From positions 372,001 to 436,000 of the forward strand of contig NZ_JAJEWI010000010.1 in NCBI RefSeq assembly GCF_020687785.1: a stretch of DNA of 64,000 nucleotides, read 5' to 3'. The notes under the pieces are model-generated. The model ran no database searches. It was not told the DNA's origin and worked only from the letters and a program-made list of their open reading frames with translations. A program made the position numbers and the translations under genes. Position 1 is the first letter of the stretch. Each line of letters starts with the position of its first letter. Of the stretch, positions 35,161-44,290 are shown piece by piece. This DNA comes from Sphingopyxis yananensis. GTDB lineage: Bacteria; Pseudomonadota; Alphaproteobacteria; Sphingomonadales; Sphingomonadaceae.

Positions 35161-35616
35161 CTAGGCAGGCGGACAAGGGAAATGTTTTTCCATCAATTGT
35201 TCAAAGGCTGTCGATAGGCGGATGTGTGGGCGCATTTGGACGGGATAGCTGCGCAGATGGTCCAGCCACTGATCCGGTTCCATATCTCCGCTGGCGGGCG
35301 GACAGCTTTTGCGCGGTTCGCCGCTGCGCCGCATCGCATCATTGCGGCTTTTGTACAGGCGGGCGACGTGGATTACCTCGGCCTTGAGGTGGCTGGCTTC
35401 GGGGCTGGCCAGCGCTAAGGGGCCAAGGCGCATGAGCGGTTCAGCGCGGGCGAGGAAATGGGCGACACTACCGCTGGGCGCAGCGGATGCATGGGCGGGC
35501 AGCATGGCACCAGCGATGATCGTCAGCAATGCGACGGGCGTGGACCGGACAAGGCGCGAAAAAAGGGGCGCGAACCATTTGGCCGCGCCCCTTGATAGCT
35601 GAGTTGGATTTACCAA
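35161..35616 (-). CDS. Small exported protein, Rap1a/Tai-like
   Basis: A 151-codon frame with a secretion signal (TPVALLTIIAGAMLPAHASAA). The C-terminal half, SCPPASGDMEPDQWLDHLRSYP then FEQLMEKHFPCPP, matches in pattern the Rap1a/Tai immunity-like domain (CPP, then a helix with YxxxHP-like spacing, then FPCP). Two Cys pairs would be joined. Many sphingomonads carry such proteins without type VI effectors, and no effector is seen here. The start is doubtful: the frame opens with TTG 35616, three bases after the ftsH stop, yet the ftsH terminator hairpin lies within codons 8-18. A TTG at codon 30 giving a shorter signal peptide is possible. Confidence 0.6.
   Translation of the reverse strand: MVNPTQLSRGAAKWFAPLFSRLVRSTPVALLTIIAGAMLPAHASAAPSGSVAHFLARAEPLMRLGPLALASPEASHLKAEVIHVARLYKSRNDAMRRSGEPRKSCPPASGDMEPDQWLDHLRSYPVQMRPHIRLSTAFEQLMEKHFPCPPA
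35560..35593 (-). terminator. Terminator hairpin of ftsH inside the next ORF's 5' end
   Basis: On the minus strand AAGGGGCGCG pairs with CGCGCCCCTT (35584-35593 with 35563-35572), loop 11, followed by TTTT. It is a good intrinsic terminator for ftsH. Confidence 0.8.
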
Positions 35617-35619
35617 GCC

Positions 35620-37566
35620 TTAGGCACCTTGCGGGGTAGTGCCACCAAAAGGACGCGGTTTGCGCTTGATTTGGGGCAGGGAGCCTGCATGGCCTTGGAG
35701 CGGCTGGACAGGCTTGCCGCCGTCTCCGTCACGGTCGATGGTTTCGCCCGCAATGACGCGGCGGCTTTCTTCGCCCGACAGGGTTTCATACTCCAGCAGA
35801 GCGCCAGCCAGCAGATGAAGCTGGTCCAGATGGTCGGTCAGCACTTGGCGAGCGCGGTTTTCGCCTTCCTCGACGATACGGCGAACCTCATCATCGATCA
35901 GACGCGCTGTTTCTTCGGACATATTTTGGGCGCGTGATACGCTGTGGCCCAAAAATACTTCGTCTTGATTGTCGCGGTAGCGCAGCCAGCCGAGCTTTTC
36001 CGACATGCCATATTCCATAACCATCGAACGGGCCATATCCGTGGCTTGCTGAATGTCGTTCGACGCGCCGGTGTTCAGTTCGTCTTCCCCATAGATCAGC
36101 TGTTCGGCGATACGGCCACCGAAGCAGAGGGCCAGACGGGCCTTCATTTGCTTCATGCTCATGGAGTAACGATCGCGTTCGGGCAGGTTCCATGTGACGC
36201 CCAAAGCGCGGCCACGCGGAATGATCGTGACCTTGTGCAGCGGGTCATTATGTTCGACATGAATGGACACGAGAGCATGGCCAGCTTCGTGATAAGCGGT
36301 GGCCTTTTTCTCATCCTCGGTCATCGCCATAGAGCGGCGTTCCGCGCCCATCATGACCTTGTCCTTGGCTTCTTCAAATTCATTGGAAGCGATCAGGCGC
36401 TTGCCCTTGCGGGCGGCCAGCAAGGCAGCTTCGTTGGCGAGGTTCGCCAAATCCGCGCCCGAAAAGCCGGGGGTTCCGCGTGCAACGCGGCGCAGGTCGA
36501 CGTCGGGCGCCAGCGGCTTTTTCTTGGTGTGAACTTCCAAGATTTTCAGGCGGCCTTCAATGTCGGGGCGGGGCACGACGACCTGACGGTCGAAACGGCC
36601 CGGACGCAGCAAAGCAGGGTCTAGCACGTCGGGGCGGTTGGTTGCCGCGACAATGATAATGCCTTCATTGGCTTCGAACCCGTCCATTTCCACCAGCAAT
36701 TGGTTGAGCGTCTGTTCGCGTTCGTCATTGCCATTGCCAAGGCCGGCACCGCGATGGCGGCCCACCGCGTCGATTTCGTCGATGAAGACGATGCACGGCG
36801 CGTTGCGCTTGGCTTGTTCAAACATGTCGCGCACGCGGCTGGCGCCAACGCCAACGAACATTTCGACAAAGTCGGACCCGGAAATGGTGAAGAATGGCAC
36901 GCCAGCTTCGCCCGCAATGGCGCGGGCCAACAAGGTTTTACCGGTGCCGGGCGAACCGACCAGCAAAGCGCCCTTGGGAATTTGACCGCCAAGGCGCGAA
37001 AATTTCGTTGGATCCTTGAGGAATTCGACGATTTCCTCAAGTTCTTCGCGGGCTTCGTCGATGCCAGCGACATCATCAAAGGTAATGCGGCCTTCTTTTT
37101 GGGTCAGCATTTTGGCGCGTGATTTGCCAAAGCCCATCGCGCCGCCGCCGCCGCTGTTCTTTTGAACTTGACGGAAAACGAAGAAACCAACGGCCATGAT
37201 CAGCAGGAAAGGCAGCGATTGTACCAACAGATACATCCAGAAATTGGGCTGTTCTTCCGGCTTGCCGTCATATTTCACGCCATGTTCATTGAGCAGGCTG
37301 AGCAATTGCGGGTCGTTGACCACATTGGCGGTAAAGCGATCGCCGTTGGACAAGGTGCCAGTGACGCGATTTTCCGACAGCATGGCTTCCTTGACCGAAC
37401 CTTCTTCGACCTTGGCGCGGAATTCGGAATAGGCCAGCGTGGTGCCCGCGCTTTGCGGGTTTCCGCCGAAAAGCGACGCGACGAGGAACATGGCCAGCAA
37501 AATGCCGCTCCATACCATCACGCTTTTCATCCAGGGGTTGGCCTGAGGTTCCTTGTCATCCTGCAT
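35620..37566 (-). CDS. ftsH: ATP-dependent zinc metalloprotease FtsH
   Basis: A 648-residue membrane protease. ATG 37566 has GGAAAG upstream. Two membrane segments (about 16-33 and 110-131) flank a periplasmic domain. The AAA+ module has Walker A GSPGTGKT (204-211) and Walker B FIDE (near 264), [22 protein letters not shown] and pore motif FVGVG. The peptidase has HEAGH (426-430) and the third zinc ligand Asp504. The first Pro of the usual GPPGTGKT is Ser here; the GxxxxGKT core is kept. FtsH degrades misassembled membrane proteins and regulators such as RpoH and LpxC. It follows tilS and cpoB on the same strand, the common alphaproteobacterial order. Confidence 0.98.
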   Translation of the reverse strand: MQDDKEPQANPWMKSVMVWSGILLAMFLVASLFGGNPQSAGTTLAYSEFRAKVEEGSVKEAMLSENRVTGTLSNGDRFTANVVNDPQLLSLLNEHGVKYDGKPEEQPNFWMYLLVQSLPFLLIMAVGFFVFRQVQKNSGGGGAMGFGKSRAKMLTQKEGRITFDDVAGIDEAREELEEIVEFLKDPTKFSRLGGQIPKGALLVGSPGTGKTLLARAIAGEAGVPFFTISGSDFVEMFVGVGASRVRDMFEQAKRNAPCIVFIDEIDAVGRHRGAGLGNGNDEREQTLNQLLVEMDGFEANEGIIIVAATNRPDVLDPALLRPGRFDRQVVVPRPDIEGRLKILEVHTKKKPLAPDVDLRRVARGTPGFSGADLANLANEAALLAARKGKRLIASNEFEEAKDKVMMGAERRSMAMTEDEKKATAYHEAGHALVSIHVEHNDPLHKVTIIPRGRALGVTWNLPERDRYSMSMKQMKARLALCFGGRIAEQLIYGEDELNTGASNDIQQATDMARSMVMEYGMSEKLGWLRYRDNQDEVFLGHSVSRAQNMSEETARLIDDEVRRIVEEGENRARQVLTDHLDQLHLLAGALLEYETLSGEESRRVIAGETIDRDGDGGKPVQPLQGHAGSLPQIKRKPRPFGGTTPQGA

Positions 37567-37667
37567 GCAGAATCTTTCCAAAATATCGTCACGGGCGATG
37601 AAAAAATCACGCCTAAATTAGTCTTGCTTACAAGATAGGGGGGCGTGGTTAAATAACAATGCGCCCA

Positions 37668-38660
37668 TTAGGCGTTTTTATGAGCATTTCGACGTGGGGC
37701 GGCGGAAATAAGCCAGATTGCGTCTGAACGGGGTTGGCGGTCGATCAATAAGTCGCCCACCATCGCGCGGCGACCCGCTCTCATGGCCGAAATCAGCGAA
37801 TCAAGCGTCGCCGCACGTACCGTTAAGTCGGGGCGGTGGTGCCGCAGGCGGCGCAAGATGATGCGGCGAAACAGTTCGTCCGGATAATTTTGATCGCGAA
37901 TAATATTGGGGCCATCGCTGGTCGGCCAGGCGGCCAATGCTTGTTCGACCGCCCATTCCACCGCGTCCTCGGCATCCGCCAAATAGCCAGCGGAGCGTGC
38001 GGCGGCTTCGGCATCGATGAGATGCTGCCCTGCCAAGGCATGGCGCAGGCGGGCACGGTCAAAGCGTTGGTCGCTGTTCGACGGATCTTCGATGAATGGA
38101 ATATCTTCCTCGAGTACGACGGCGAGCAATTCCGCGCGCCGCCATTGCAGCAAGGGCCTTACAACACGGCCATTTTTGCGCCGGACACCCGCGAGGCCCG
38201 CAACCCCGCTGGACCGATTGAGGCGCATAAACAGCGTTTCTAGCTGATCATCTGCATGATGGGCCGTCAAAATATAGTCCAGCCCATGATCACGCCGCCA
38301 TTGGTCGAGCAAGCGATAGCGCTCGGCGCGGGCGGCGGCCTGAAGCGAGCCGGTGATGGGCATAGCTGGGCAGAGGATTTGGTGATTAATATGTTCGTGC
38401 GCGCAATAGCCCGCGACCATGCGCGCTTCCTCTGCCGATGCGCTGCGAAAACCATGGTCGACGGTCGCCGCCGCCATATTTTCAGGCAGCAAATTGGCCA
38501 TCAGCCATGTCAGTGCCATGGAATCCGGCCCGCCCGACACGGCCACGCCATAGCGTTTGTTTTGCCAGCCAGAACCAACCGCCAGTTTCAAACCGGCGGC
38601 CAGTCGTTCTAGGCGGTGGCTGTCAACAGCCTGCTTTTGATTTGGCGGCGTTTGCATCAT
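37668..38660 (-). CDS. tilS: tRNA(Ile)-lysidine synthase
   Basis: A 330-residue enzyme that joins lysine to C34 of the tRNA-Ile CAU anticodon, so that it reads AUA. The PP-loop SGGPDS is at residues 42-47. AAATVDHGFRSASAEEA, AAARAERYRLL, LTAHHADDQLETLFMRL and EDPSNSDQRFDRARLRH are the standard TilS motifs in order. The C-terminal substrate-binding domain appears short compared with E. coli (432 residues), as is usual in alphas. I chose ATG 38660, with AGGA just upstream. Upstream in-frame codons to 38726 overlap cpoB more. With this start it overlaps cpoB by 38 bases. Confidence 0.94.
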   Translation of the reverse strand: MMQTPPNQKQAVDSHRLERLAAGLKLAVGSGWQNKRYGVAVSGGPDSMALTWLMANLLPENMAAATVDHGFRSASAEEARMVAGYCAHEHINHQILCPAMPITGSLQAAARAERYRLLDQWRRDHGLDYILTAHHADDQLETLFMRLNRSSGVAGLAGVRRKNGRVVRPLLQWRRAELLAVVLEEDIPFIEDPSNSDQRFDRARLRHALAGQHLIDAEAAARSAGYLADAEDAVEWAVEQALAAWPTSDGPNIIRDQNYPDELFRRIILRRLRHHRPDLTVRAATLDSLISAMRAGRRAMVGDLLIDRQPRSDAIWLISAAPRRNAHKNA

Positions 38661-39564
38661 TGCGAACATCCTGTGGCATTCTGCTGCCATATACATCCTG
38701 CAATTCCGCAAAGGCTTTGCAAGCATCGGCCTTGCGGCCCAAATTGGTCAGGGACACGCCCATATACATCAGGCTGTGCGGCGCGCGCGCGCCATCGGGC
38801 CGGTCCTTGTAATTATTATAGAAAGCGACCGCAGCAAGGCTGGGTTTGCCTTCGTCCAAATAGGCGCGGCCCAGCAAATTTTGGGCAAAGCTGGCGAGGC
38901 GGTGGTTGGGCCATTTGGTTACCACTTCCTTGAGCTGGCTTTGCGCTTCGGGATATAATTTGGCCTCCCACAAACGGTAGCCATAATTATATCCATCCTC
39001 GACATCATTGCCTGTGGCTGGGACGTCAATTTGACGAACGCGGGCCAAGCGAGCGGCATCCGCGCCGCCGCTGGTCGTGGCTGTGCTTGGCTTGGTGGGC
39101 GATGTGGCGGGCGTGGTTTGCGTGCGGGTTACCGGCGGCGGGACTAGGCCGCTGACTTCGCTTGATACGCTGGGTGCGGCGGCGGCGCGCGCCTCTGCTT
39201 GGGCCTTATACGCGTTAAAGGCTGCCTCTAATTCGCGTATTTTAAAAGCATTTTGCTCACTTTGGCCGGTCAGGGCCTGAAGCTGTGCTTCAAGGGCGTC
39301 AACGCGGCTGGTCAACTGAATGACCGGTGTGTCTGCACCCGTGGTGGCACGGGGCGGAACGGCGTTGTTGCTGGGGCTGATCTCGCCTTCAAAAAAAGTG
39401 GGGCTGCCACCAGGGAAAACGGTGCGCTGAACCGCGCGCATTTCTCTTTCCAATTTTTCGACGCGCTTTTCGACCGTGTTGGATTGGGCAAGGACGGTCG
39501 GTGCCGAAACGACCGACAGAGCCACCATAGCGGTGCCAAGGAAAAGAACAGCTTGCTTCATCAT
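38623..39564 (-). CDS. cpoB: Cell division coordinator CpoB (YbgF)
   Basis: A 313-residue periplasmic protein. The signal peptide is MMKQAVLFLGTAMVALSVVSAP...LAQ. The coiled-coil trimer region follows (VEKRVEKLEREMRAVQRTVF, about 30-50; a second coil near 85-125), then an Ala/Thr/Pro linker, then TPR repeats from ~180 (YNYGYRLWEAKLYPEAQSQL, FAQNLLGRAYLDEGKPSLAA, LMYMGVSLTNLGRKADACKAF). It binds TolA and PBP1B to link outer membrane constriction with septal wall synthesis. The tol-pal genes are not in this window, because the upstream neighbour is a RodZ-like gene. The stop overlaps tilS. Longer in-frame codons upstream to 39657 are not signal-like. Confidence 0.94.
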   Translation of the reverse strand: MMKQAVLFLGTAMVALSVVSAPTVLAQSNTVEKRVEKLEREMRAVQRTVFPGGSPTFFEGEISPSNNAVPPRATTGADTPVIQLTSRVDALEAQLQALTGQSEQNAFKIRELEAAFNAYKAQAEARAAAAPSVSSEVSGLVPPPVTRTQTTPATSPTKPSTATTSGGADAARLARVRQIDVPATGNDVEDGYNYGYRLWEAKLYPEAQSQLKEVVTKWPNHRLASFAQNLLGRAYLDEGKPSLAAVAFYNNYKDRPDGARAPHSLMYMGVSLTNLGRKADACKAFAELQDVYGSRMPQDVRNDANAAKSKAGC

Positions 39565-39732
39565 GTGCCGTGAGGCCCCCAATATGGTAAAGTGATATGG
39601 ACAGATCATAGGACCGCAGGGCGCAAGAGTGCAAATCCAATTCGGCCTGTCCGGCAAACGGACCAGCGGTTTTTAATGGGGTGAGGCGCGCAGGGCGCCA
39701 GCATCCTTGCCGCTGGTCATTTTGGGTGGAGC

Positions 39733-39757
39733 GGGCCGCCGGTAAAGGTCGCGGCCC
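39733..39757 (-). terminator. Hairpin after the RodZ-like gene
   Basis: GGGCCGC (39733-39739) pairs with GCGGCCC (39751-39757) 10 bases past the minus-strand stop. A further 9-base inverted repeat, GACCAGCGG / CCGCTGGTC, at 39661-39669 and 39710-39718 fills the rest of the gap to cpoB. Confidence 0.55.
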
Positions 39758-39766
39758 ACCGGAAAT

Positions 39767-40687
39767 TTAGCGCGCGGGCGTTGGCGCGATTGGTGCAGCT
39801 GCGACGGGTGCCGTCACTGCCGGTGTTGTTGCAGGCACAGGAACAGGCGCGGTTGATGTGCCATTGCTGTCGGCGCGGGCAATCAGATCTGCAACCTTGA
39901 GGGAGACATTTTTTACCAACAGATCGGCGGATCCCAAGGAGCCGACATCCCGTCCGCCGACAGTGATTTGCAGGGCCTGAGGGCGGCTGGTGCGCAGCGT
40001 ATAATTGGCGACATAATCGGCGGGCAATTGGAAATGCTCACCCGCTTTCAAGGTGCGGGAATCGCGGGCTTTGCCTTGGGCATCGTCAAAGCCGATCCAA
40101 ACCTCGGCCGCGTTGCCGACGGCCGTGAGGATGACGGGGGCGTCGGCGGCTATGGCCTGACCAGCGGGCGTTTGGCCAGCCGGTGCGGCGGTTCCGGGCG
40201 CCGCAACCGTTGGCGATGCATTTTCGTCTGCGGCCCGCATTTGGGCGGCGCGCAACGCTTCGTCCGGTTCCACCGACACAAAACGCCATACACCATAGGC
40301 CGACGCCAATAAGGCCGTGATGATGACAAAGGTGATGGCCAGACGTTTGGTCGGTAAACGCGCTGGGTCGGTCGGTTCATAGGCTTCGTAGATGGGACGG
40401 GCGGTGTAATGCTCATCCTCTAACTCGCGGCGGACAGCGGCAGCAATTTCTGTCTCCGGTAAATTAATGGCGCGGGCGTAAGCGCGCGCAAAACCCGTAA
40501 CATAGGTGCGGCCAGGCAGTTCGGAAAATTGCGATTCTTCGACCGCACGCAAATGTCGCTGGGTGATGCGGGTTCGTTGGGCCACATCGGCCAGCGTTAA
40601 ACCCAAGGCTTCGCGCGCTTCGCGCAGCCGGTCGCCCGTTAATTTGATCGCTTCTTGGCCTTCTAAAGCGATCTGTTCATCTGCCAT
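39767..40687 (-). CDS. RodZ-like cytoskeletal / helix-turn-helix protein
   Basis: A 306-residue membrane protein. ATG 40687 has GGAGA upstream. Residues ~17-90 form a Cro/CI-type helix-turn-helix (GDRLREAREALGLTLADVAQRTRITQRHLRAVEE, then ELPGRTYVTGFARAYA), which in RodZ binds MreB. One membrane segment (about 122-140, LAITFVIITALLASAYGVW) follows, then an Ala/Pro linker and a DUF4115 periplasmic domain (EVWIGFDDAQGKARDSRTLKAG, ITVGGRDVGSLGSADLLVKN). RodZ anchors the MreB elongation machinery to control rod shape. No mre gene is near. The C-terminal 30 residues are low-complexity Ala/Pro/Val. It reads toward cpoB with ~200 bases between. Confidence 0.88.
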   Translation of the reverse strand: MADEQIALEGQEAIKLTGDRLREAREALGLTLADVAQRTRITQRHLRAVEESQFSELPGRTYVTGFARAYARAINLPETEIAAAVRRELEDEHYTARPIYEAYEPTDPARLPTKRLAITFVIITALLASAYGVWRFVSVEPDEALRAAQMRAADENASPTVAAPGTAAPAGQTPAGQAIAADAPVILTAVGNAAEVWIGFDDAQGKARDSRTLKAGEHFQLPADYVANYTLRTSRPQALQITVGGRDVGSLGSADLLVKNVSLKVADLIARADSNGTSTAPVPVPATTPAVTAPVAAAPIAPTPAR

Positions 40688-40793
40688 TTTTGTCTCCGAC
40701 GCTGCCCAATTTCTCGTTGGGGTCCATAGCTGTTCATCGCATTGCGGCGTTGGAAAAGTCAAATGATCATCACGCAAAAAAGGCGCAATTTGA

Positions 40794-40815
40794 ACAATAT
40801 TGTGAAGAATATTCT
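40794..40815. promoter_or_regulatory. Two adjacent palindromes in the RodZ-like/hslU intergenic region
   Basis: ACAATATTGT (40794-40803) and AGAATATTCT (40806-40815) are perfect 10-base palindromes separated by 2 bases, about 110-130 bases before the RodZ-like ATG. They could be an operator or AT-rich promoter region. Confidence 0.4.
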
Positions 40816-40914
40816 GCGGCCCATATGCCGAAGAGCGGCGGGTGGCGGCATCAAGACAGGATGATGTCCCAATGATGATCGTCACACAATCGCGAGCATT
40901 GGTCAGAAATGGCA

Positions 40915-40947
40915 ATGCGGGGCGGTGATGATGTCACCGCCCCGCAT
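40915..40947 (-). terminator. Strong hairpin after hslVU
   Basis: A perfect 14-base stem (ATGCGGGGCGGTGA at 40915-40928 with 40934-40947) and 5-base loop lie 27 bases past the hslU stop. The U-run is weak. Confidence 0.7.
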
Positions 40948-40973
40948 ATGGAATTTATCGCAAAATACCGAAT

Positions 40974-42275
40974 TTACAGGACATATTTGCTAAGGTCGGT
41001 GTCCTGAACAACGTCGGCCAATTGGCTGCGGACATAGGCGGCATCGACATCGACGGTGACACCGTGCATGTCTTCGGCATTGAAGCTGACTTCTTCGACC
41101 AAGCGTTCCATGATGGTTTGCAGGCGGCGCGCGCCAATATTTTCGACCCGTTCGTTCACATCAGCCGCCATTTTCGCGATTTCGGCAATGGCGTCAGGCA
41201 TGAAGTTCAAGCGCACACCTTCGGTGGCGATCAGCGCCATATATTGTTCGGGCAAACCAGCCTTGGTGTCGGTCAGGATGCTGACGAAATCGGTCTCGGT
41301 CAGCGCGTTCAATTCGACCCTTATGGGCAGGCGGCCCTGCAATTCTGGCAACAGGTCGCTGGGTTTGGCGACATGGAAAGCACCAGAGGCGATGAACAGC
41401 ACATGGTCGGTTTTCATCGGGCCATATTTGGTGGCAACCGTTGTGCCCTCGATCAAGGGCAGCAGATCGCGCTGCACGCCTTCGCGGCTGACCGATGCGC
41501 CGCGCGTGTCGCTGACGGCGATTTTGTCGATTTCGTCCAGAAAGACAATGCCATTGGCTTCGGCATCGGCGATGGCGACGCGGGCGACGTCATCTTGGTC
41601 CAAACGCTTGTCCTGCTCTTCCTCGATCAGGCGCTTCCATGCATCCGTCACCTTGAGCTTGCGTTTCTTCTTGGGCGCACCGCCCATGGCTTTGCCCAGC
41701 ATGTCGCCCAAGTTAATCATGCCAATGCCGCCAGGTTGACCCGGTATGTCCATCGGCATGGATGGGGCATCCACCACTTCGATTTCAATTTCGCTGTCGT
41801 TCAAATGGCCGTCTTGGAAACGTTGGCGGAAGCTGGCGCGGGTGGCTTCGCTTGCGCCCTTGCCCGTAAGCGCGTCGAGCAGGCGTTCCAGCGCTGCTTC
41901 TTCGGCCGCGCCGCGCACCGCTTCGCGGCGGCGTTCTTTTTCCAGACGCACGGATTCTTCGACCAAATCACGAGCGATTTGTTCCACATCGCGGCCAACA
42001 TAGCCGACTTCGGTGAATTTGGTGGCTTCGATCTTGATGAAGGGGGCGTCAGCCAATTTGGCCAAGCGGCGCGAAATTTCGGTTTTGCCGCAGCCCGTGG
42101 GGCCGATCATCAGAATATTTTTGGGCGTCACTTCATCGCGCAAATCGGCGTCCAATTGTTGACGACGCCAGCGGTTGCGCAGGGCCACTGCCACGGCGCG
42201 CTTGGCGGCTTTTTGGCCAATAATATGGCTGTCCAGCGCCGCAACGATGGCCTTGGGGGTCAGGTCCTTGTTCAT
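40974..42275 (-). CDS. hslU: ATP-dependent protease ATPase subunit HslU (ClpY)
   Basis: A 433-residue AAA+ unfoldase. Features in order: [28 protein letters not shown], Walker A GPTGCGKT near 54-61, the pore motif [13 protein letters not shown], Walker B FLDEIDK near 250, the family-typical inserted I-domain (about 110-235) and the C-terminal [16 protein letters not shown] followed by DLSKYVL, which enters HslV pockets. It drives substrate into HslV for degradation of misfolded proteins and cell-division regulators. It starts two bases after the hslV stop, so the genes are coupled. Length is typical of alphas (E. coli 443). Confidence 0.98.
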   Translation of the reverse strand: MNKDLTPKAIVAALDSHIIGQKAAKRAVAVALRNRWRRQQLDADLRDEVTPKNILMIGPTGCGKTEISRRLAKLADAPFIKIEATKFTEVGYVGRDVEQIARDLVEESVRLEKERRREAVRGAAEEAALERLLDALTGKGASEATRASFRQRFQDGHLNDSEIEIEVVDAPSMPMDIPGQPGGIGMINLGDMLGKAMGGAPKKKRKLKVTDAWKRLIEEEQDKRLDQDDVARVAIADAEANGIVFLDEIDKIAVSDTRGASVSREGVQRDLLPLIEGTTVATKYGPMKTDHVLFIASGAFHVAKPSDLLPELQGRLPIRVELNALTETDFVSILTDTKAGLPEQYMALIATEGVRLNFMPDAIAEIAKMAADVNERVENIGARRLQTIMERLVEEVSFNAEDMHGVTVDVDAAYVRSQLADVVQDTDLSKYVL

Positions 42276-42277
42276 GA

Positions 42278-42844
42278 TTATGCCTTAATCTCGATAATTT
42301 CCTGCGTGAACTGGTCGTTGGTATAGACACAGATATCCGCGGCAACTTGCATGGCTTTGCGGCCCAAAATTTCGGGGTCTTTTTCATAATCTACCAAGGC
42401 GCGGGCTGCCGACAATGCGAAATTGCCGCCCGAACCAATGGCTGCGATGCCGCCCGTGGGTTCGAGCACATCGCCATTGCCCGTGATGACCAGCGTGATC
42501 TCCTTGTCCGCAACGATCATCATCGCTTCCAGATTGCGTAAATATTTGTCGGTGCGCCAATCTTTGGCCAATTCAACCGCCGCGCGCAGCAATTGACCAT
42601 TGTGGCGTTCCAGCTTGGCCTCCAGCCGTTCAAATAAAGTGAAAGCGTCGGCGGTGGCCCCCGCGAACCCGCCGATCACGCTGCCATCATGCAGACGGCG
42701 CACTTTGCGGGCGTTGGGTTTCATAACAGTTTGGCCCATCGACACCTGACCATCACCGATAATGATGACTTTATTGTCGCTGCGGGCAGAGAGGATAGTG
42801 GTTCCGTGCCAAGGAGAGGCACTCTGTGCATGAGGATCGGTCAT
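42278..42844 (-). CDS. hslV: ATP-dependent protease subunit HslV (ClpQ)
   Basis: A 188-residue peptidase that forms a double hexamer. After a 14-residue propeptide ([14 protein letters not shown]), maturation exposes the nucleophile Thr15 in [68 protein letters not shown] and [19 protein letters not shown] are conserved. It degrades proteins fed by HslU. The start is clear from the homology of the Thr region, yet there is no Shine-Dalgarno sequence, and a heat-shock-like promoter ends just before the ATG. A longer frame upstream to 43192 is open only by chance. Confidence 0.97.
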   Translation of the reverse strand: MTDPHAQSASPWHGTTILSARSDNKVIIIGDGQVSMGQTVMKPNARKVRRLHDGSVIGGFAGATADAFTLFERLEAKLERHNGQLLRAAVELAKDWRTDKYLRNLEAMMIVADKEITLVITGNGDVLEPTGGIAAIGSGGNFALSAARALVDYEKDPEILGRKAMQVAADICVYTNDQFTQEIIEIKA

Positions 42845-42851
42845 AACGCGC

Positions 42852-42881
42852 GATATGGGAAATAAGATGGGTCGCTGCAAG
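42852..42881 (-). promoter_or_regulatory. Heat-shock (RpoH-type) promoter candidate for hslVU
   Basis: On the minus strand CTTG (42881-42878) is followed after 18 bases by CCCATATC (42859-42852), matching the sigma-32 pattern CTTG-N-CCCATnT. The -10 ends 7 bases before the hslV ATG, which implies a leader of only 1-3 bases. Confidence 0.5.
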
Positions 42882-43154
42882 AGATGGCGGGGATGGGAAT
42901 AGGCCTTTTTATCATGCTTCATTCTTGGCCACCCGCAGAACCGGCACGCAATGGGGACGGACTGGCCGTATCGACATCGATTATTCGGGCTTGCTGCCAT
43001 GGGGCGGATCGGGCAAAGCATTGGAAAATATGCCGTTGACGCGGGCAGCCGATTGGTCGGCGGGCACGATATAATGCGGGCTATTCCGACCGATAGGGCA
43101 TCGGGCGGCACGCCGAATATTTGGGAAAACCGACGGACAGGGAGGCTGGCGTCC

Positions 43155-44201
43155 ATGACAGGCCATGCGGCTGAAAAGCAGCGTGTATTCATTACCGGTA
43201 CAGCGGGCTTTATTGGTTTTCACCTAGCGCGATTATTGTTGGCCGAGGGTTATGTGGTTGCCGGATATGACGGCATGACCGAATATTATGACGTGGCGCT
43301 GAAACGTCGCCGTCATCAGATCTTGTTCCAACATCCGCATTTCAGCGCAACAGAGGCGATGTTGGAAGATGGTGAAGCCCTGCATAGTGCCATGTCAGAA
43401 TTTGCGCCGGATATCGTCATTCATCTGGCGGCGCAGGCGGGTGTACGGCATAGCGTGGAGCAACCGCAGGCCTTTGTGGATGCCAATATTATTGGGACAT
43501 TCCATATGTTGGAAGCGGTAAAGGTCGTGCGTCCCCAGCATGTGTTAATGGCATCAACATCGTCTGTTTACGGCGCGAATGATGATATGCCCTTTACCGA
43601 AAGTCAGGCGGTGGCCAACCCGCTGAGCATATATTCCGCCACAAAGGTGGCGGGTGAAGCCATGGCCCATAGCTATGCCCATCTATATCATATTCCCATG
43701 ACGATGTTTCGGTTTTTCACCGTTTATGGGCCGTGGGGGCGGCCCGATTTGGCGTTGTTTAAATTTGTGGCGGCGATGCTGGATGGCAAGGCTATTGATG
43801 TTTACAACAATGGGCAAATGGCGCGGGATTTTACCTATATTGCGGATTTGGTGCGCGCCGTTCATCTGCTGATGGATGTTGTTCCGGCCCAACTGGCGTC
43901 CCGTGATCGCGGCGATTATGTCCGTTACGAAGGGGATAGCCTGTCGCCTGTCGCGCCTTGGCGGGTGGTGAATATTGGGAATGGCGACAAAATCGCGTTG
44001 ATGGATTTTATTCAGGCCATTGAACAGGCGTTGGGGATAAGCGCCGATTGCCATTATATGGATATGCAATTGGGCGACATTCCAGAAACATGGGCGGACT
44101 GCGGCTTGTTGGACCAGTTGATCGGTTATCGGCCCCAGACCAAAATTGTTGACGGGGTCAAAATATTTGTGGAATGGTATCGTGACTATTACGAAAAATA
44201 G
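43155..44201 (+). CDS. NAD-dependent nucleotide-sugar epimerase, UDP-glucuronate 4-epimerase-like
   Basis: A 348-residue short-chain (extended) epimerase starting at ATG 43155 with GGGAGG upstream. The Rossmann motif is [19 protein letters not shown] (about 14-32). [22 protein letters not shown] and the catalytic Ser and Tyr-x3-Lys in ASTSSVYG and [10 protein letters not shown] follow. Later [20 protein letters not shown] is typical of the GalE/UGE group with RPD instead of other specificities. [22 protein letters not shown] is near the end. The likely reaction is UDP-glucuronate to UDP-galacturonate for surface polysaccharide. Next gene in the same direction is a UDP-GlcNAc 2-epimerase, so both may serve capsule or LPS. 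Confidence 0.9.
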   Translation: MTGHAAEKQRVFITGTAGFIGFHLARLLLAEGYVVAGYDGMTEYYDVALKRRRHQILFQHPHFSATEAMLEDGEALHSAMSEFAPDIVIHLAAQAGVRHSVEQPQAFVDANIIGTFHMLEAVKVVRPQHVLMASTSSVYGANDDMPFTESQAVANPLSIYSATKVAGEAMAHSYAHLYHIPMTMFRFFTVYGPWGRPDLALFKFVAAMLDGKAIDVYNNGQMARDFTYIADLVRAVHLLMDVVPAQLASRDRGDYVRYEGDSLSPVAPWRVVNIGNGDKIALMDFIQAIEQALGISADCHYMDMQLGDIPETWADCGLLDQLIGYRPQTKIVDGVKIFVEWYRDYYEK

Positions 44202-44290
44202 GACGTCAGGACGGCCATGAACCACGGCATCTGCGAATATTGGGTTGCCGTATAACAAGGTAACAGGCTGTCAAAGGATTGGGGGATCCG

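Noticed and set aside
35161-35616. A type VI immunity role for the Rap1a/Tai-like protein
   Set aside because: No effector or type VI gene is near; the similarity is only in a short Cys/Pro pattern.
41022-42326. A 434-codon plus-strand frame opposite hslU
   Set aside because: hslU is certain; the opposite frame is rich in Phe, His and Gln with no family features.
42951-43154. N-terminal extension of the sugar epimerase
   Set aside because: The Rossmann motif and a GGGAGG site place the start at 43155; the upstream part is not family-like and covers the hslV upstream region.
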